Assembly (NCBI RefSeq): GCF_016056305.1
Contig: NZ_JAECZC010000027.1
Location: forward strand, 1 to 64,000
DNA length: 64,000 bases
DNA from: Amazonocrinis nigriterrae CENA67
GTDB taxonomy: Bacteria > Cyanobacteriota > Cyanobacteriia > Cyanobacteriales > Nostocaceae
Reading direction: 5' to 3'
The notes beneath the pieces are model-generated. The model ran no database searches. It was given only the letters and a program-made list of their open reading frames with translations, and was not told the DNA's origin. The position numbers and the translations under genes are program-made. Below, one piece after another: positions 16,847 through 26,119 of this stretch (positions are counted from its first letter, which is position 1; the number at the start of each line of letters is the position of its first letter).

Positions 16847-17914
16847 CTATCCCAGCCTGAACACATCAGCTAGCACGCTGCTATCATCCACCAGCCTAGC
16901 CTTTGCCGGGGAGTCATAAACAACCAGCAGCGAAGGTTCTCCAATAACATCCTCAAATAAAGTCATGCCTTCAGCATGATCATCTCGATTTCCATAAGGA
17001 ATTTCTTGTATAACCTCTGGATTGTTCAGCACATTTTCTGACAAATGCACACCATTTTTTAAGCGATAAACTTGCACAGGCCCATCTAAATCCATTGTGG
17101 GCCCGGCTAAAATCAACAAATCTTCACCTTGCACGAGCAAATCCCGAATTCCCAACCCATTTAGCCAGATAAAATGCTTTTTATATCCTTTATTATCTTC
17201 TCCAATTTTTCGCAATTTCATCAAACCTGGTTTAGAATCTTCTAACTCTATTTCCATAATCATAGCCCAACCCCGGACAACAGGGCCGCGTAAACCTAGA
17301 AAAATTGAGTTTTGATAAATAGCTAACCCTTCAATATCAAAGCCATTGTCTTTTCCCGGAATTGCTGCTTTAATAAATGAACTCAAATGTGGATCATTCG
17401 CTAAAGCTTCCATGAGCAAGTTACCTTGACTTGTTACCTCTAGTTTCGCAGCACTCAACTGGACATCTGGATTTTGGGGGTGTGGACAAGACGAGAATAA
17501 CTTACCATTTACAAGGGGAATTCTTCCTAAAATGTAGCGATTGAGTTCTGATTCAATTTTTGTGAGCCTGATAATATTTTTCTTATCGTTATTACCAGGT
17601 TTGGGTTTCTTGCGTTTGTAACTATGAGAACCTACTAGCCATAAATAATAATCAGCATAAGCCAGCCCTTCAATATCAATTTCTTGATCTTCTGGTGCAG
17701 GTAAATCAATAAATTCTGCCACCCGAAATTCTTGATGACCTGTAAATTTTTCAGTATCAACTAAAGAAAGACGTTCAATCGTTGAGGTTTCATCTGACCC
17801 TAACCATAAATGACTATCAGGAGTTAATAGCAAACCTGAAAGGTTTTCCCTATGTTCTTTAAAGCTATCAGCAAAGGTTAAAGAAACTTGATGGAGTAGA
17901 TGCGAATTTGACAT
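16847..17914 (-). CDS. DUF3616-family protein
   Basis: A 355-residue protein predicted to form a beta-propeller-like fold from repeated motifs of the type LLLTPDSHLWLGSDETS, IDIEGLAYADYYLWLVGSHS, FDIEGLAIYQNSIFLGLRGP and DHAEGMTLFEDV. The recurring D-x-E-G-L/M motifs are typical of DUF3616 and phytase-like/SMP-30-like propellers and may bind metal. No signal peptide is present, so it is likely cytoplasmic. The biochemical role is not known. It is monocistronic and convergent with the preceding gene. Confidence 0.78.
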   Translation of the reverse strand: MSNSHLLHQVSLTFADSFKEHRENLSGLLLTPDSHLWLGSDETSTIERLSLVDTEKFTGHQEFRVAEFIDLPAPEDQEIDIEGLAYADYYLWLVGSHSYKRKKPKPGNNDKKNIIRLTKIESELNRYILGRIPLVNGKLFSSCPHPQNPDVQLSAAKLEVTSQGNLLMEALANDPHLSSFIKAAIPGKDNGFDIEGLAIYQNSIFLGLRGPVVRGWAMIMEIELEDSKPGLMKLRKIGEDNKGYKKHFIWLNGLGIRDLLVQGEDLLILAGPTMDLDGPVQVYRLKNGVHLSENVLNNPEVIQEIPYGNRDDHAEGMTLFEDVIGEPSLLVVYDSPAKARLVDDSSVLADVFRLG

Positions 17915-18210
17915 TTTAGCTCATCTCTCAGGTTTAAAAGTTGTTAATCCTGCTATCTTAGTGTGTCATCTAATACTTGGCAATAGACAATCATCTAACA
18001 ACCTAACCAAAATACAAATTTGCAAGGTAAATAAATAACCTTAACTTATCCTAGCATTTGTATCTTGTCATCAAGATATCAAGTATCAATGGTAATAATA
18101 ATATTTATATCCCAAGATTTATATGAAAAATAAATATCAAAAGATAGATGAAATTTTTTAACTAATGCTATCATGCAAGAACTTGATTAAGTAGTTTATT
18201 GCTATCAATT

Positions 18211-19179
18211 ATGAAATTAGCTACAGAAACCACTGTAAAAACTTTAGGAGACTACGCTTACCAAGCGATTCAAAAACACTTTAAGAAAACCTTGAAGTGG
18301 GAAAAATCAGTTAAGAAAGATGAAGACCCAGAAGCATTACACCAAATGCGAGTAGGGATGCGTCGCCTACGCACAGCCATAAGTAGGTTTGAAATCGCAC
18401 TAAAGTTGTCGAAGCCAGCCAGTGATAAAAATATAGGTAAAATTGCCCGTCGTCTTGGTAATCTCCGAGACTTAGATGTCCTCAAAGAAAGTTTAGAAAC
18501 ACTTTATCAACCAAATTTACCTCGCAAAGAACAGGAAACTCTGCAAACAGCTTTTGATGCTTTAGCTAAACAACGTAAAGATGCTTTCTCCAATGTAGAG
18601 TCAACTTTAAAGGATGAACCTTACAAATCTTTAAAACATGCATTAGAAGATTGGTTGGAAAAACCCAGTTATCAACCCTTAGCATCTCTACAAATTCAGC
18701 AGGTGCTACCAGATTTACTATTACCTGAAATCAGCCGTTTCTTGCTACATCCAGGTTGGCTAGTTGGCACCCAAGTTGTAAATTCAGAGGTAATAGTCAT
18801 CACCGACTGGAAAGCAGAAAAGCTAGAACAACAATTGGCAACTCAAGGCGAAACTATTCATGATTTACGGAAACAAGCTAAACGCGTGCGTTACCAGATG
18901 GAGTTATTTACAGACTTATATGGAGAGTCTTACGCTGCTTACATTGCAGAAGTGAAAAGTATCCAAGACATTTTAGGTACTATGCAAGATAGTGTAGTGA
19001 TGGGTGAGTGGCTTGTGGATGTCTTCAAGTCAGAAATTCACACAAAATTACCAACACTTGCTAGTTTGTTAGCACAAAATCGTTTCAAATCGTGGCAGCA
19101 GTGGCAACCTTTGCAGGAGAGGTATTTGAAACCTGAAAACAAACATAACTTCCATTTAACAATACTGCATCCAATTTAA
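18211..19179 (+). CDS. CHAD-domain protein
   Basis: A 322-residue CHAD protein. CHAD domains bind polyphosphate through conserved histidines and basic residues; the signature is seen as EDPEALHQMRVGMRRLRTAI near residue 40 and IHDLRKQAKRVRYQMEL near residue 215, giving two four-helix halves. No CYTH triphosphatase domain is attached or adjacent. It may associate with polyphosphate granules. The ATG at 18211 is preferred over an upstream TTG at 18199. The 280-bp upstream gap is AT-rich. Confidence 0.88.
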   Translation: MKLATETTVKTLGDYAYQAIQKHFKKTLKWEKSVKKDEDPEALHQMRVGMRRLRTAISRFEIALKLSKPASDKNIGKIARRLGNLRDLDVLKESLETLYQPNLPRKEQETLQTAFDALAKQRKDAFSNVESTLKDEPYKSLKHALEDWLEKPSYQPLASLQIQQVLPDLLLPEISRFLLHPGWLVGTQVVNSEVIVITDWKAEKLEQQLATQGETIHDLRKQAKRVRYQMELFTDLYGESYAAYIAEVKSIQDILGTMQDSVVMGEWLVDVFKSEIHTKLPTLASLLAQNRFKSWQQWQPLQERYLKPENKHNFHLTILHPI

Positions 19180-19264
19180 GAAAGCGTTCTTCTTGGCGCT
19201 TCTGCATGAGGCACAAAAATCTGATTAATTCAGCTGAAAACAGCTGCATTTAGTCAAGTTCAAA

Positions 19265-19918
19265 TTAGTGGTTAGTAGACAAACTAATTGGAGCTTCAAG
19301 GGACAAGACATAAACACTACTCTGTGGAATCTGTACAACACGAGTATTTTCTGGGGAGCGCAAGCCGGCGATCAATCCTACAGCGCTTCCTAGCATTGCT
19401 CCTCTGTCAAACTGATCCGGATCACCTTGGCTCAAAAAGCCCAACGTACTGCCACCAATTCTGCCCCAAACAGAACCATTTTCCACAGCTTTTTCATTAG
19501 CTCGTTTATGGGTGATGGTAGTGCCTGGAATTACTTGACTTGATGCTTGAATCGAGACAATTCGACCATTAATTACCAAAGACTGCGCCACAATTTTAGC
19601 ACCTCCATCTTTTGGTTTAAGAACAATCGTTACAGGAGTATTTTCAGGCGCTATAGTGTTACCTTGAGCATCTTTAATTGGATTAGCTAAAGGAACTGTG
19701 AGGGGATAATCCTTTTTTTGACCAACATCTACGGTAACGGGCGCAGGAAATGAGATGATAATCGCTGTATCTTGAGGAATGCTAATCTCTTCATTAACTG
19801 TTTGAGACTGAGGTTGCACGGTAGGTTGAGTTGTAACTGGTTGGGCATTAGCTGGCATTACAAATGAACCCAACAAAGACATAGAACAGGCAAGACTCAA
19901 CAAAATTTGCATTTTCAT
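19265..19918 (-). CDS. Conserved secreted cyanobacterial protein
   Basis: A 217-residue exported protein: signal peptide MKMQILLSLACSMSLLGSF with cleavage after ANAQP, a Thr/Gln-rich linker, a beta-rich domain (PQDTAIIISFPAPVTVDVG, TPVTIVLKPKDGGAKIVAQ), and a C-terminal Gly-rich hydrophobic segment (GGSTLGFLSQG, LGSAVGLIAGL) that could be a glycine zipper touching membrane. The ATG at 19918 has GGAGAAAC in front of it, a good ribosome site, whereas the frame itself opens at 19975. Function unknown. Confidence 0.65.
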   Translation of the reverse strand: MKMQILLSLACSMSLLGSFVMPANAQPVTTQPTVQPQSQTVNEEISIPQDTAIIISFPAPVTVDVGQKKDYPLTVPLANPIKDAQGNTIAPENTPVTIVLKPKDGGAKIVAQSLVINGRIVSIQASSQVIPGTTITHKRANEKAVENGSVWGRIGGSTLGFLSQGDPDQFDRGAMLGSAVGLIAGLRSPENTRVVQIPQSSVYVLSLEAPISLSTNH

Positions 19919-20029
19919 AACCGTTTCTCCGTTTAATATGAGTGTTTTATTCTGGGCTTGAATCCCTTCACTCAATCAATAGGTTTGTCGCTTTTAGTTT
20001 ATGCAGCACCAAGTTGAACGACTGAAAAT

Positions 20030-20275
20030 TGCAGCCTCAGTAGGGGAGCCAGTACGCTCGTTGCCTGACCACGCAGCTGGCTCCACGATAGCGGGTTCGC
20101 CGTTAGGCGTTCTCCTCGTACCCCTACGCTTAAGCAAGCTAGCAAGAGCGTCTTTGAAGGAGAAGAGTAGCCGCTTGGTGCGTCTACAGCACTCAGCAAC
20201 GCCAGGTGCTTCAAGGCGGGAAACCCGTCCAACGCGCTGCCTCCCCAACGCACTGGCTCCTCAGCACTTTGCTAT
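20030..20275. repeat. Complex GC-rich dispersed repeat
   Basis: About 245 bp of GC-rich sequence containing GGAGCCAGT, GGCGTTCTCC, CAGCACTCAGCAACGCC and CGGGAAACCCGTCCAACG. Related fragments recur at 52480-52560 and 54120-54175 of this window, so it is a composite of mobile repeat modules. Three overlapping short frames across it on both strands reflect the GC-rich composition, not genes. Confidence 0.55.
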
Positions 20276-20328
20276 AAATCCTGAAAATCCAAAATCTAAA
20301 ATCTAAAATTCCAAAAATATGAGATAAA

Positions 20329-22029
20329 CTACAAATTACTAGATATAGTTTTAAACTTATCCACCGAACCCAAGGAATAATCCTTTAATTTAAAATCACC
20401 AAAAGGCTTCTTATCTAACCTATCTCTTAACGCTTCATCCAGAATTACACCTGCTGACTTTTTTTTGACACCCATAATAATTACACTTCTCTGGTATGCA
20501 GTTAAATCTTGATTTTTTTGACAATTATTCCGGAGAAATTGACCAAGATTTAATAAGCGATAATTTTTCACGCTTGGTGTATTATTAAATAACTTTTTTG
20601 CTAAAAATTGTACCTGCTTAGAACGCTCTAAAGCTATGCGTTGTCCAACCCCTACATTACCCTCACAAGTAGCTGTACCTACAGAGATAATTTCATTGGG
20701 ATTTTCCATTATCTGCTGTATACCTTCTTGTTGTAAATTTAACTTTAAAACTTCAATACTAATAACTTGATCGTTATATTTTATTTGAAAATTGCTCCCG
20801 TAAAGCCATTTATACTCTATTGATAAAACAGCTATATTAAATTCGGCAATTCTACCTTGACTATCTCTACCTTCTGCATACGGAAAGTAATCAATCTTGC
20901 CTTTTCTTTGTGGATGTTGTCCATTGTTGGGAAAGGCGGTCAATTTGGGATAGCCTGTAACTAAACCTATGACATTCAGTAATCCCAATGACACCAGCAA
21001 CGCTGCAAATAGTGCTGGGAGAGCCAATTTTTCTGGTTGCTTATGTGGTGATGACGAGAGTATATTCTGTTTTGGTTGGGCTAACTGTTCAGGTTGATAA
21101 ATACCCAACGCATTGATGCGAGTATGTTGCTGTTCAATTTCTTCTAAGCGCTGCAAAATTTCCTGGGCATTAGTAGGACGGTTCTCTACCTCCGGCATCA
21201 TTAACCAATCAATTAAATTCAACAGCAAGGGTGAGATATGAGTAGCATGACCTTGCCACTGCCATACATTTTGGTGAACATCGTACATATCTAGAGGATG
21301 ATGCCCAGTTAGCAAAAACACAAAGGTGTGTCCCAAAGCAAAAAAATCTGATTGCGGTACAGCGATCGCGTTTATTTGTTCAGGAGCGCTGTAACTTGAT
21401 GGTATCATTTTTGTGATGTTGCCACTGTCTTTGCTGAGTTGCGATAGGTAGGTTCTTGTTAGTTCGTTGATAGTGCCAAAATCAATCAATACCAACTGTC
21501 TATCCCTGCGGATCATGATGTTAGATGGCTGAATATTTCCATGCAGATATAGCTTGCCATGCACTAGATCTAAAATTTCTGCCAACTGTTTGAGCCAAGT
21601 TATAGCCTGTTCTTGAGAAATGAAATGATTTTGCTGTTGCTTTAGCCATTGTTCTAAGTTCAACCCGTCGATTTTTTCCATTACTATGCAGTGCAACACC
21701 AAATTATTTCTAGTTTGATGCTGAAAATAGTCATCAATTTTGGGAATGCCGGGATGATGCAACTTTTTCAACACATCTGCTTCTTGCCGAAACATTTTCA
21801 CTGCTTTGGCGTCGTTTGATAAATTGTGTGCAAGTACCTTGAGGATTTTTGGTGTGTCTTGTTCGTATACTTCATAGACTTTGCCAAAATCAGTTTTGTC
21901 ACTCAGCAAGTGCATCACCCGATAACGCCCCAGCAATTCTAGTGGAGAACCACAATTTTGACAGAAACGGTTTTGATGATTATCAGGGTTATTAGGTTTG
22001 AGACAAACTGGATTGATACAAAGGCTCAT
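20329..22029 (-). CDS. 4-Cys Ser/Thr kinase-like protein, degenerate catalytic loop
   Basis: A 566-residue membrane protein. Residues 1-28 form a four-cysteine ribbon (C4, C9, C23, C26). Residues about 36-300 are a Hanks-type kinase domain: the ATP-binding K64, helix-C E83, DFG 183-185 and APE 215-217 are present. The catalytic loop reads HGNIQPSN (163-170) where HRDIKPSN is expected, so the base Asp is Asn and the catalytic-loop Lys is Gln. The glycine loop is also poor (LLSDKTDFGKVYEVY). A transmembrane helix (about 336-358) is followed by a 205-residue extracytoplasmic domain with an OmpA-like feel (IISVGTATCEG, IALERSKQV), which is only tentative. Likely a pseudokinase or very weak kinase. 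Monocistronic. Confidence 0.85.
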   Translation of the reverse strand: MSLCINPVCLKPNNPDNHQNRFCQNCGSPLELLGRYRVMHLLSDKTDFGKVYEVYEQDTPKILKVLAHNLSNDAKAVKMFRQEADVLKKLHHPGIPKIDDYFQHQTRNNLVLHCIVMEKIDGLNLEQWLKQQQNHFISQEQAITWLKQLAEILDLVHGKLYLHGNIQPSNIMIRRDRQLVLIDFGTINELTRTYLSQLSKDSGNITKMIPSSYSAPEQINAIAVPQSDFFALGHTFVFLLTGHHPLDMYDVHQNVWQWQGHATHISPLLLNLIDWLMMPEVENRPTNAQEILQRLEEIEQQHTRINALGIYQPEQLAQPKQNILSSSPHKQPEKLALPALFAALLVSLGLLNVIGLVTGYPKLTAFPNNGQHPQRKGKIDYFPYAEGRDSQGRIAEFNIAVLSIEYKWLYGSNFQIKYNDQVISIEVLKLNLQQEGIQQIMENPNEIISVGTATCEGNVGVGQRIALERSKQVQFLAKKLFNNTPSVKNYRLLNLGQFLRNNCQKNQDLTAYQRSVIIMGVKKKSAGVILDEALRDRLDKKPFGDFKLKDYSLGSVDKFKTISSNL

Positions 22030-22108
22030 GACTGGCTGAATCTGTGGTAAAAGTAGCGATCGCTCTTGTTGAATTTTTGTCTTGGGTCGAGCGATAATGA
22101 GATGTATC

Positions 22109-22948
22109 TCACCTATATTCTTCTGCGAGGAAAGCTGCTACAGTCCGGTTAAATGCCTCTGGATTACTCAAAAAGGGCCAATGATTGCCGGGAACTCGGC
22201 ACAAACGTAAGTTTTTCAAGTAGGTTTTGTAAGGTTGGAGTTGCCAATCTTGGCGGTTAACACCTTTTTCCGGTTGTATGAATAAACTAGGAATGTCAAG
22301 GGGAATTGTAAAACCTGGGACTTGCAGTACTTCCTCAAAAATCTCATTGCGGGCTGCAACAGTAAACTTGCTACCCCAACTACCATCAGGTTTTTGTTCA
22401 ATTCCTGCTTGGAACACTTGCTGCTGTAAAACAGTCCATCCTTGATATAGGCTCAATTGACGTGCTTGCTGTTCTGCTTCCTCGTAACTTGTAAACGGCC
22501 CCATACCTTTGAGGAAAGGTAAGACACGGTACAAAATTGGCAATGTTAACTTCAGGAAATTAGGCATTTTCCAGATGAAAATCGGATCGACCAAAATCAA
22601 ACTCCGCAAACGTTTAGGATTTTGTCTTGCCCAGATAGCAGCTAATTTACCCGTCCAAGAGTGACTGACAACATGAGCAGAAGACCATCCCAGCTGATCC
22701 ATGAGTACTTCCAAGTCTGCGATCGCACTTGCAAAACTATAATCTTTCTCTGGTTTGCTGCTTTCACCATGACCACGCATATCTGGTGCAACTATGTGAT
22801 AGTCTGCTGCCAAGTAATCACCTAAGCTAGACCAAACCACAGCGTTGTCTGCCAAGCCATGTAATAGCAGTAAAGGTTTTTGTCCTTGATGCCACTCCAA
22901 GTAAGAAAGTTGAATATCAGACTTAAATAAGGTTTTACGTTGAGCCAT
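22109..22948 (-). CDS. Alpha/beta hydrolase
   Basis: A 280-residue alpha/beta-hydrolase. Features are LLLHGLADNAVVW (oxyanion HG), DMRGHGESSKP, the nucleophile elbow expected at SHSWTGKLAA (S-x-S-x-x-G), a cap region rich in helices, and VPGNHWPFL supplying the catalytic His. The elbow G-x-S-x-G appears as S-H-S-W-T-G, slightly unusual at the first Gly. Substrate unknown; similar proteins are esterases or haloalkane-dehalogenase-like enzymes. I start at ATG 22948 because the hydrolase core begins there; the open frame continues to 23047. Monocistronic. Confidence 0.82.
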   Translation of the reverse strand: MAQRKTLFKSDIQLSYLEWHQGQKPLLLLHGLADNAVVWSSLGDYLAADYHIVAPDMRGHGESSKPEKDYSFASAIADLEVLMDQLGWSSAHVVSHSWTGKLAAIWARQNPKRLRSLILVDPIFIWKMPNFLKLTLPILYRVLPFLKGMGPFTSYEEAEQQARQLSLYQGWTVLQQQVFQAGIEQKPDGSWGSKFTVAARNEIFEEVLQVPGFTIPLDIPSLFIQPEKGVNRQDWQLQPYKTYLKNLRLCRVPGNHWPFLSNPEAFNRTVAAFLAEEYR

Positions 22949-23278
22949 TATTATGCATCCACCTTCAGAAATAACTTTGCGCTTATATGTTACTGCCAAA
23001 GCTCTTGTCCACCAAGGGTAGAGTCCAAGGTATGAAGGTAAAGTCAATCACGGTTATTTAGGGAACTCTAAGAATTTACAGCTTATGCCTTGAGGGCTTT
23101 TTTTACTGCCTAACAGACTTTCCAAACATCCTTTAAGCTATGTAAGGTACTGCTCTTAAACTGATCTAGATTTTTTTTTCTTTTTTTGCGTAATTTAAAA
23201 GTTGGCGATTGTAGATTCAAGAGGAAATTAAAAAAATGCCTAAAAGCAAGGGCTTTTTCTACACCGCCAAAAAAATGT

Positions 23279-23566
23279 ATGCCAAATGTATTAATTAAGC
23301 CTTCAGGCGAATTAATTGAACTACCAAAGAACTCAGCTTTAACTCTTTTAGAAGAAGTCAAAGAAACTATAATTCCCTTTGGCTGTCGTGCTGGAGCCTG
23401 TGGTGCATGTGTTATTGAAGTACTAGAAGGTACCAAAAATCTGACTGAAGCCAAGTATATAGAACGGGAATTTTTAACTACTTTAGGTTATCCCGAAGAG
23501 TACTATCGACTTGCCTGCCAATGTCGCTTACAAGGTGATATCACGATTCAACCTGTTAGCAGTTAG
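23279..23566 (+). CDS. [2Fe-2S] plant-type ferredoxin
   Basis: A 95-residue ferredoxin with the CRAGACGAC cluster loop (C-x4-C-x2-C) and the fourth Cys in the RLACQCR segment, on a beta-grasp fold starting MPNVLIKPSGELIELP. The family carries one electron to soluble oxidoreductases. An extended frame from 23186 exists but its first 31 residues (Lys-rich) look non-native, so I start at 23279. It is the first gene of the plus-strand cluster that includes the diiron oxidase at 24023, for which it is a natural electron donor; that pairing is inference from position. Confidence 0.87.
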   Translation: MPNVLIKPSGELIELPKNSALTLLEEVKETIIPFGCRAGACGACVIEVLEGTKNLTEAKYIEREFLTTLGYPEEYYRLACQCRLQGDITIQPVSS

Positions 23567-23631
23567 ACTATTTATCCATCTCTTATTTTTTTTCATTTCA
23601 TCATTCGTTAATTACTAACAGTAAATTAGCC

Positions 23632-23844
23632 ATGAACGCTTCCACAAACACCGAATCAAATCCTAAAATGTCTTTTTTATATCGATTAGAATCTGCAATT
23701 GATTATGATAGAATCAATCACTATGATGGACAAGATATTGATATCAATAGCCACATCATATCTTATGCAAGAAGCTTTGAAAATGCATCATTTAATGAGT
23801 TTTCTTATCACTTTGATCAAGAATATACAAGTACCGATATTTAG
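23632..23844 (+). CDS. Orphan 70-aa peptide in ATP-grasp cluster
   Basis: A 70-residue acidic protein without Cys or hydrophobic segment, rich in Asn, Ser, Asp, Tyr, Ile and Phe (central IDYDRINHYDGQDIDINSHI; end FDQEYTSTDI). It is 65 bp after the ferredoxin and 178 bp before the diiron oxidase. A second ATG (codon 13) would give 58 residues. I recognise no domain. It lacks the TxKxPSD core of microviridin precursors and lacks lanthipeptide or graspetide repeats. It could be a substrate peptide, a small accessory protein or a non-functional frame; only position supports it. Confidence 0.5.
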   Translation: MNASTNTESNPKMSFLYRLESAIDYDRINHYDGQDIDINSHIISYARSFENASFNEFSYHFDQEYTSTDI

Positions 23845-24022
23845 TGAGACTAGAACAGTCACTACTCCTATATATTGGCTTGTGTAGTCATGTTTCACGG
23901 AAATTTATTAGAACTGAATATACCAGCACTTCAATCTGGAGATATTGTTCAGTATTTCAATCTTCTACTTTTAACTAATTTGTTCCATTTTCACCAATAT
24001 CAACAATAACAGGAGACAAAAT

Positions 24023-24778
24023 ATGAATCGTTGTCAAAATATCGGCTTAGTTCGTCAAAAACCTTTCCTAAATCCCATTGCATCTGCTAATCTGCGTCAG
24101 GAAATTGATAAATTTATTGATTTACAAATTGAGAAATGGCAACAAACAGTTCCTTTTGCAAGCCATTTTGAAGGCGAACTCATAAATCAGCGTTATTATC
24201 AACGGCACTTGATTGAAACTGTTTGGCGTATTCGCCTCTTACGAGTAGTTGAATCCAAAGCCATAGCAGAAATAGCCAAACAAAGCCCAGAAGCAGCACA
24301 GATTTGGGCAAATTACGAAATGGAAGAAATGTTGCACGATGAACTGTTTATCCAAGACTTAGAAAAAGCTGGTGTATCCCGCGAACAGTTATTGAATACT
24401 GAACCCTACCTCTCTACTAAACTATTAGTTGGTTTCTTCTCTTATCTGTTAGATCACGAAGGGCCTCTTGGCGTTTTAGCTTATTCCTATCTTGTAGAAT
24501 ATGTCAACGTCAAAATGGAGCCAAAGAAGATTGATGCCATGACAAAATCCCTTGGTGCCGATCAAATTGGTGGTCAAATTGCTCATTCTTATACTGATAC
24601 CAATGATGACCATCCTGGTGAAGTGTGGAATGCTATCCGTTACATCATCAAGAACGAACAAGACATTGCTAACTTGAAGAAATATCTGCAAGAACAACAG
24701 GACATTCTAGCTATGTACTTCCGTGAGATTTATGCAGATATCGTTGATTCTGCTCAAAAAAAATCAGTAGCAGCATAA
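24023..24778 (+). CDS. Haem-oxygenase-like diiron oxidase
   Basis: A 251-residue protein of the iron-containing redox enzyme/HDO superfamily (relatives include SznF, UndA and BesC, which do N-oxygenation, decarboxylation-desaturation or C-C cleavage). Candidate metal ligands lie in the helix EMEEMLHDELF (E102, H105), in YLVEYVN (E159) and in AHSYTDTNDDH (H188, D192, H197), giving the H-x3-D-x4-H type signature. AGGAGAC precedes the ATG. The next gene (ATP-grasp) starts 7 bp after the stop, so both are an operon. Substrate is unknown; an amino acid or peptide is likely given the ligase neighbours. Confidence 0.8.
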   Translation: MNRCQNIGLVRQKPFLNPIASANLRQEIDKFIDLQIEKWQQTVPFASHFEGELINQRYYQRHLIETVWRIRLLRVVESKAIAEIAKQSPEAAQIWANYEMEEMLHDELFIQDLEKAGVSREQLLNTEPYLSTKLLVGFFSYLLDHEGPLGVLAYSYLVEYVNVKMEPKKIDAMTKSLGADQIGGQIAHSYTDTNDDHPGEVWNAIRYIIKNEQDIANLKKYLQEQQDILAMYFREIYADIVDSAQKKSVAA

Positions 24779-24785
24779 GAAAACT

Positions 24786-26099
24786 ATGAATAAAACAGGT
24801 GTTTTATTACTAAGCCACTGCGGTTATTCCTTCATGGAAGAGCTGATTAGTAATGCTGCTAAACACAGCTTAGAGAGTTTTGTACTCTCTTCCCTTCCCC
24901 TCCCAGCTAACAGTTACCGGATTCAGGAATTGCAAGAAAAAAGTGCGTGGTTGGCAGTGAGCGAAAACCATGCCCTCACCTGGGAAGATGTAGAGCAGGT
25001 AATGCAAGAATTAGCAGCACAGGGTTACCACATAGTTTGCTGTCTGAGCGTTTGGGAAGGCTATCGCACTCTGATGGCAAAAGCCAATCAAATCCTTGGT
25101 GTAGCTGATATGGAACCTGCTCAGGTCGAATTGTTGTTGAATAAATATCAATTACGACAGCAGTTAAATCAAGCAGGTTTGAGTCAAGTTAATTCCGTAT
25201 TACTTGACGAGCATACATGGATAGATTTGCAAGCCAAAGGCAAACCAGCTTTCATCAAACCAGTCACAGGTATTGCTTCTTACGCCACCTTTCGTTTGAC
25301 CACAGACAAAAGCTGGCAAGATATCGAAAAGATTCAAAGTGAGATAGCAACCGACTTGATATACAGTTCCATATTTTCTGCCAATCGTGGTTTTATGGCA
25401 GAAGATTACATACCCGGACAAGAGTTTAGCTTTGAGATTATCGCTGTTGATGGACAACCGTTCGTTGTTGCTATTCATGAAAAGATAGAAGTAGACGAAT
25501 CTGGTAGTGCAGTTCTAGAAAATGCTTGTGTTGCACCACCCATTAACTTAAATGAATCACAGCTGCCAAAAGCTAGAGCTTGGATTGAAACAATTTTCCA
25601 GCATTTGCAGTTGCAATGGGGTTGCTATCATCTCGAAGCAAGGTGTTACAACGACCACTGGGAAGTAATTGAAATCAATCCGCGAGTGGGGGGTGCATTA
25701 ATCTCACCCAGTGTCAGTATATTGACACAAGGCGTAAGCATGACTCAGCTATGGCTGAATAATCTGCTGTATCAGACAGCCGAGGAACAGTTACAGCAAA
25801 AAGCCCAACTAGCAAAGTTTGATCTGGGTACAGAAACTTATCAACAAAGTCCGATGAGCAGTTATTTTCGGGTTTATTTTGCCCACGCTGGTCGGATTCG
25901 CACAATTCAACAGAACATCTGCTGTCTAGAACCGGAACTTGTGCAAGTGTCTTTAAAGAGTGGTACAGAGGTGGTAGAAACGGCGCGAGAAGTATTTCTT
26001 GGACAAGTTCTCTGGGCTATCCCCCAAGATAAAAAAAATGAACTGCTGCCAAAATTAATCACTGAATCTCGCAATACTATTCAAGTTGATTACGAGTAA
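24786..26099 (+). CDS. ATP-grasp ligase 1
   Basis: A 437-residue ATP-grasp enzyme of the carboxylate-amine ligase class, activating a carboxylate as acyl phosphate. The N-terminal pre-ATP-grasp domain spans residues 1-115; the ATP-binding Lys is in KPAFIKPVTGIASYATF, the hinge in GFMAEDYIPGQEFSFEI, and the Mg-binding EINPRVGGAL motif near residue 300. About 100 C-terminal residues follow. It is translationally close to the diiron oxidase (7-bp gap). Similar proteins make dipeptides or conjugate amino acids to a scaffold; the substrates cannot be read. It is the first of three consecutive ATP-grasp genes. Confidence 0.86.
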   Translation: MNKTGVLLLSHCGYSFMEELISNAAKHSLESFVLSSLPLPANSYRIQELQEKSAWLAVSENHALTWEDVEQVMQELAAQGYHIVCCLSVWEGYRTLMAKANQILGVADMEPAQVELLLNKYQLRQQLNQAGLSQVNSVLLDEHTWIDLQAKGKPAFIKPVTGIASYATFRLTTDKSWQDIEKIQSEIATDLIYSSIFSANRGFMAEDYIPGQEFSFEIIAVDGQPFVVAIHEKIEVDESGSAVLENACVAPPINLNESQLPKARAWIETIFQHLQLQWGCYHLEARCYNDHWEVIEINPRVGGALISPSVSILTQGVSMTQLWLNNLLYQTAEEQLQQKAQLAKFDLGTETYQQSPMSSYFRVYFAHAGRIRTIQQNICCLEPELVQVSLKSGTEVVETAREVFLGQVLWAIPQDKKNELLPKLITESRNTIQVDYE

Positions 26100-26119
26100 T
26101 CAGCTACTGAACTTTTAAG

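Noticed and set aside
20001-20306. Overlapping frames on both strands in a GC-rich block
   Set aside because: The block is dispersed repeat sequence with fragments elsewhere in the window.
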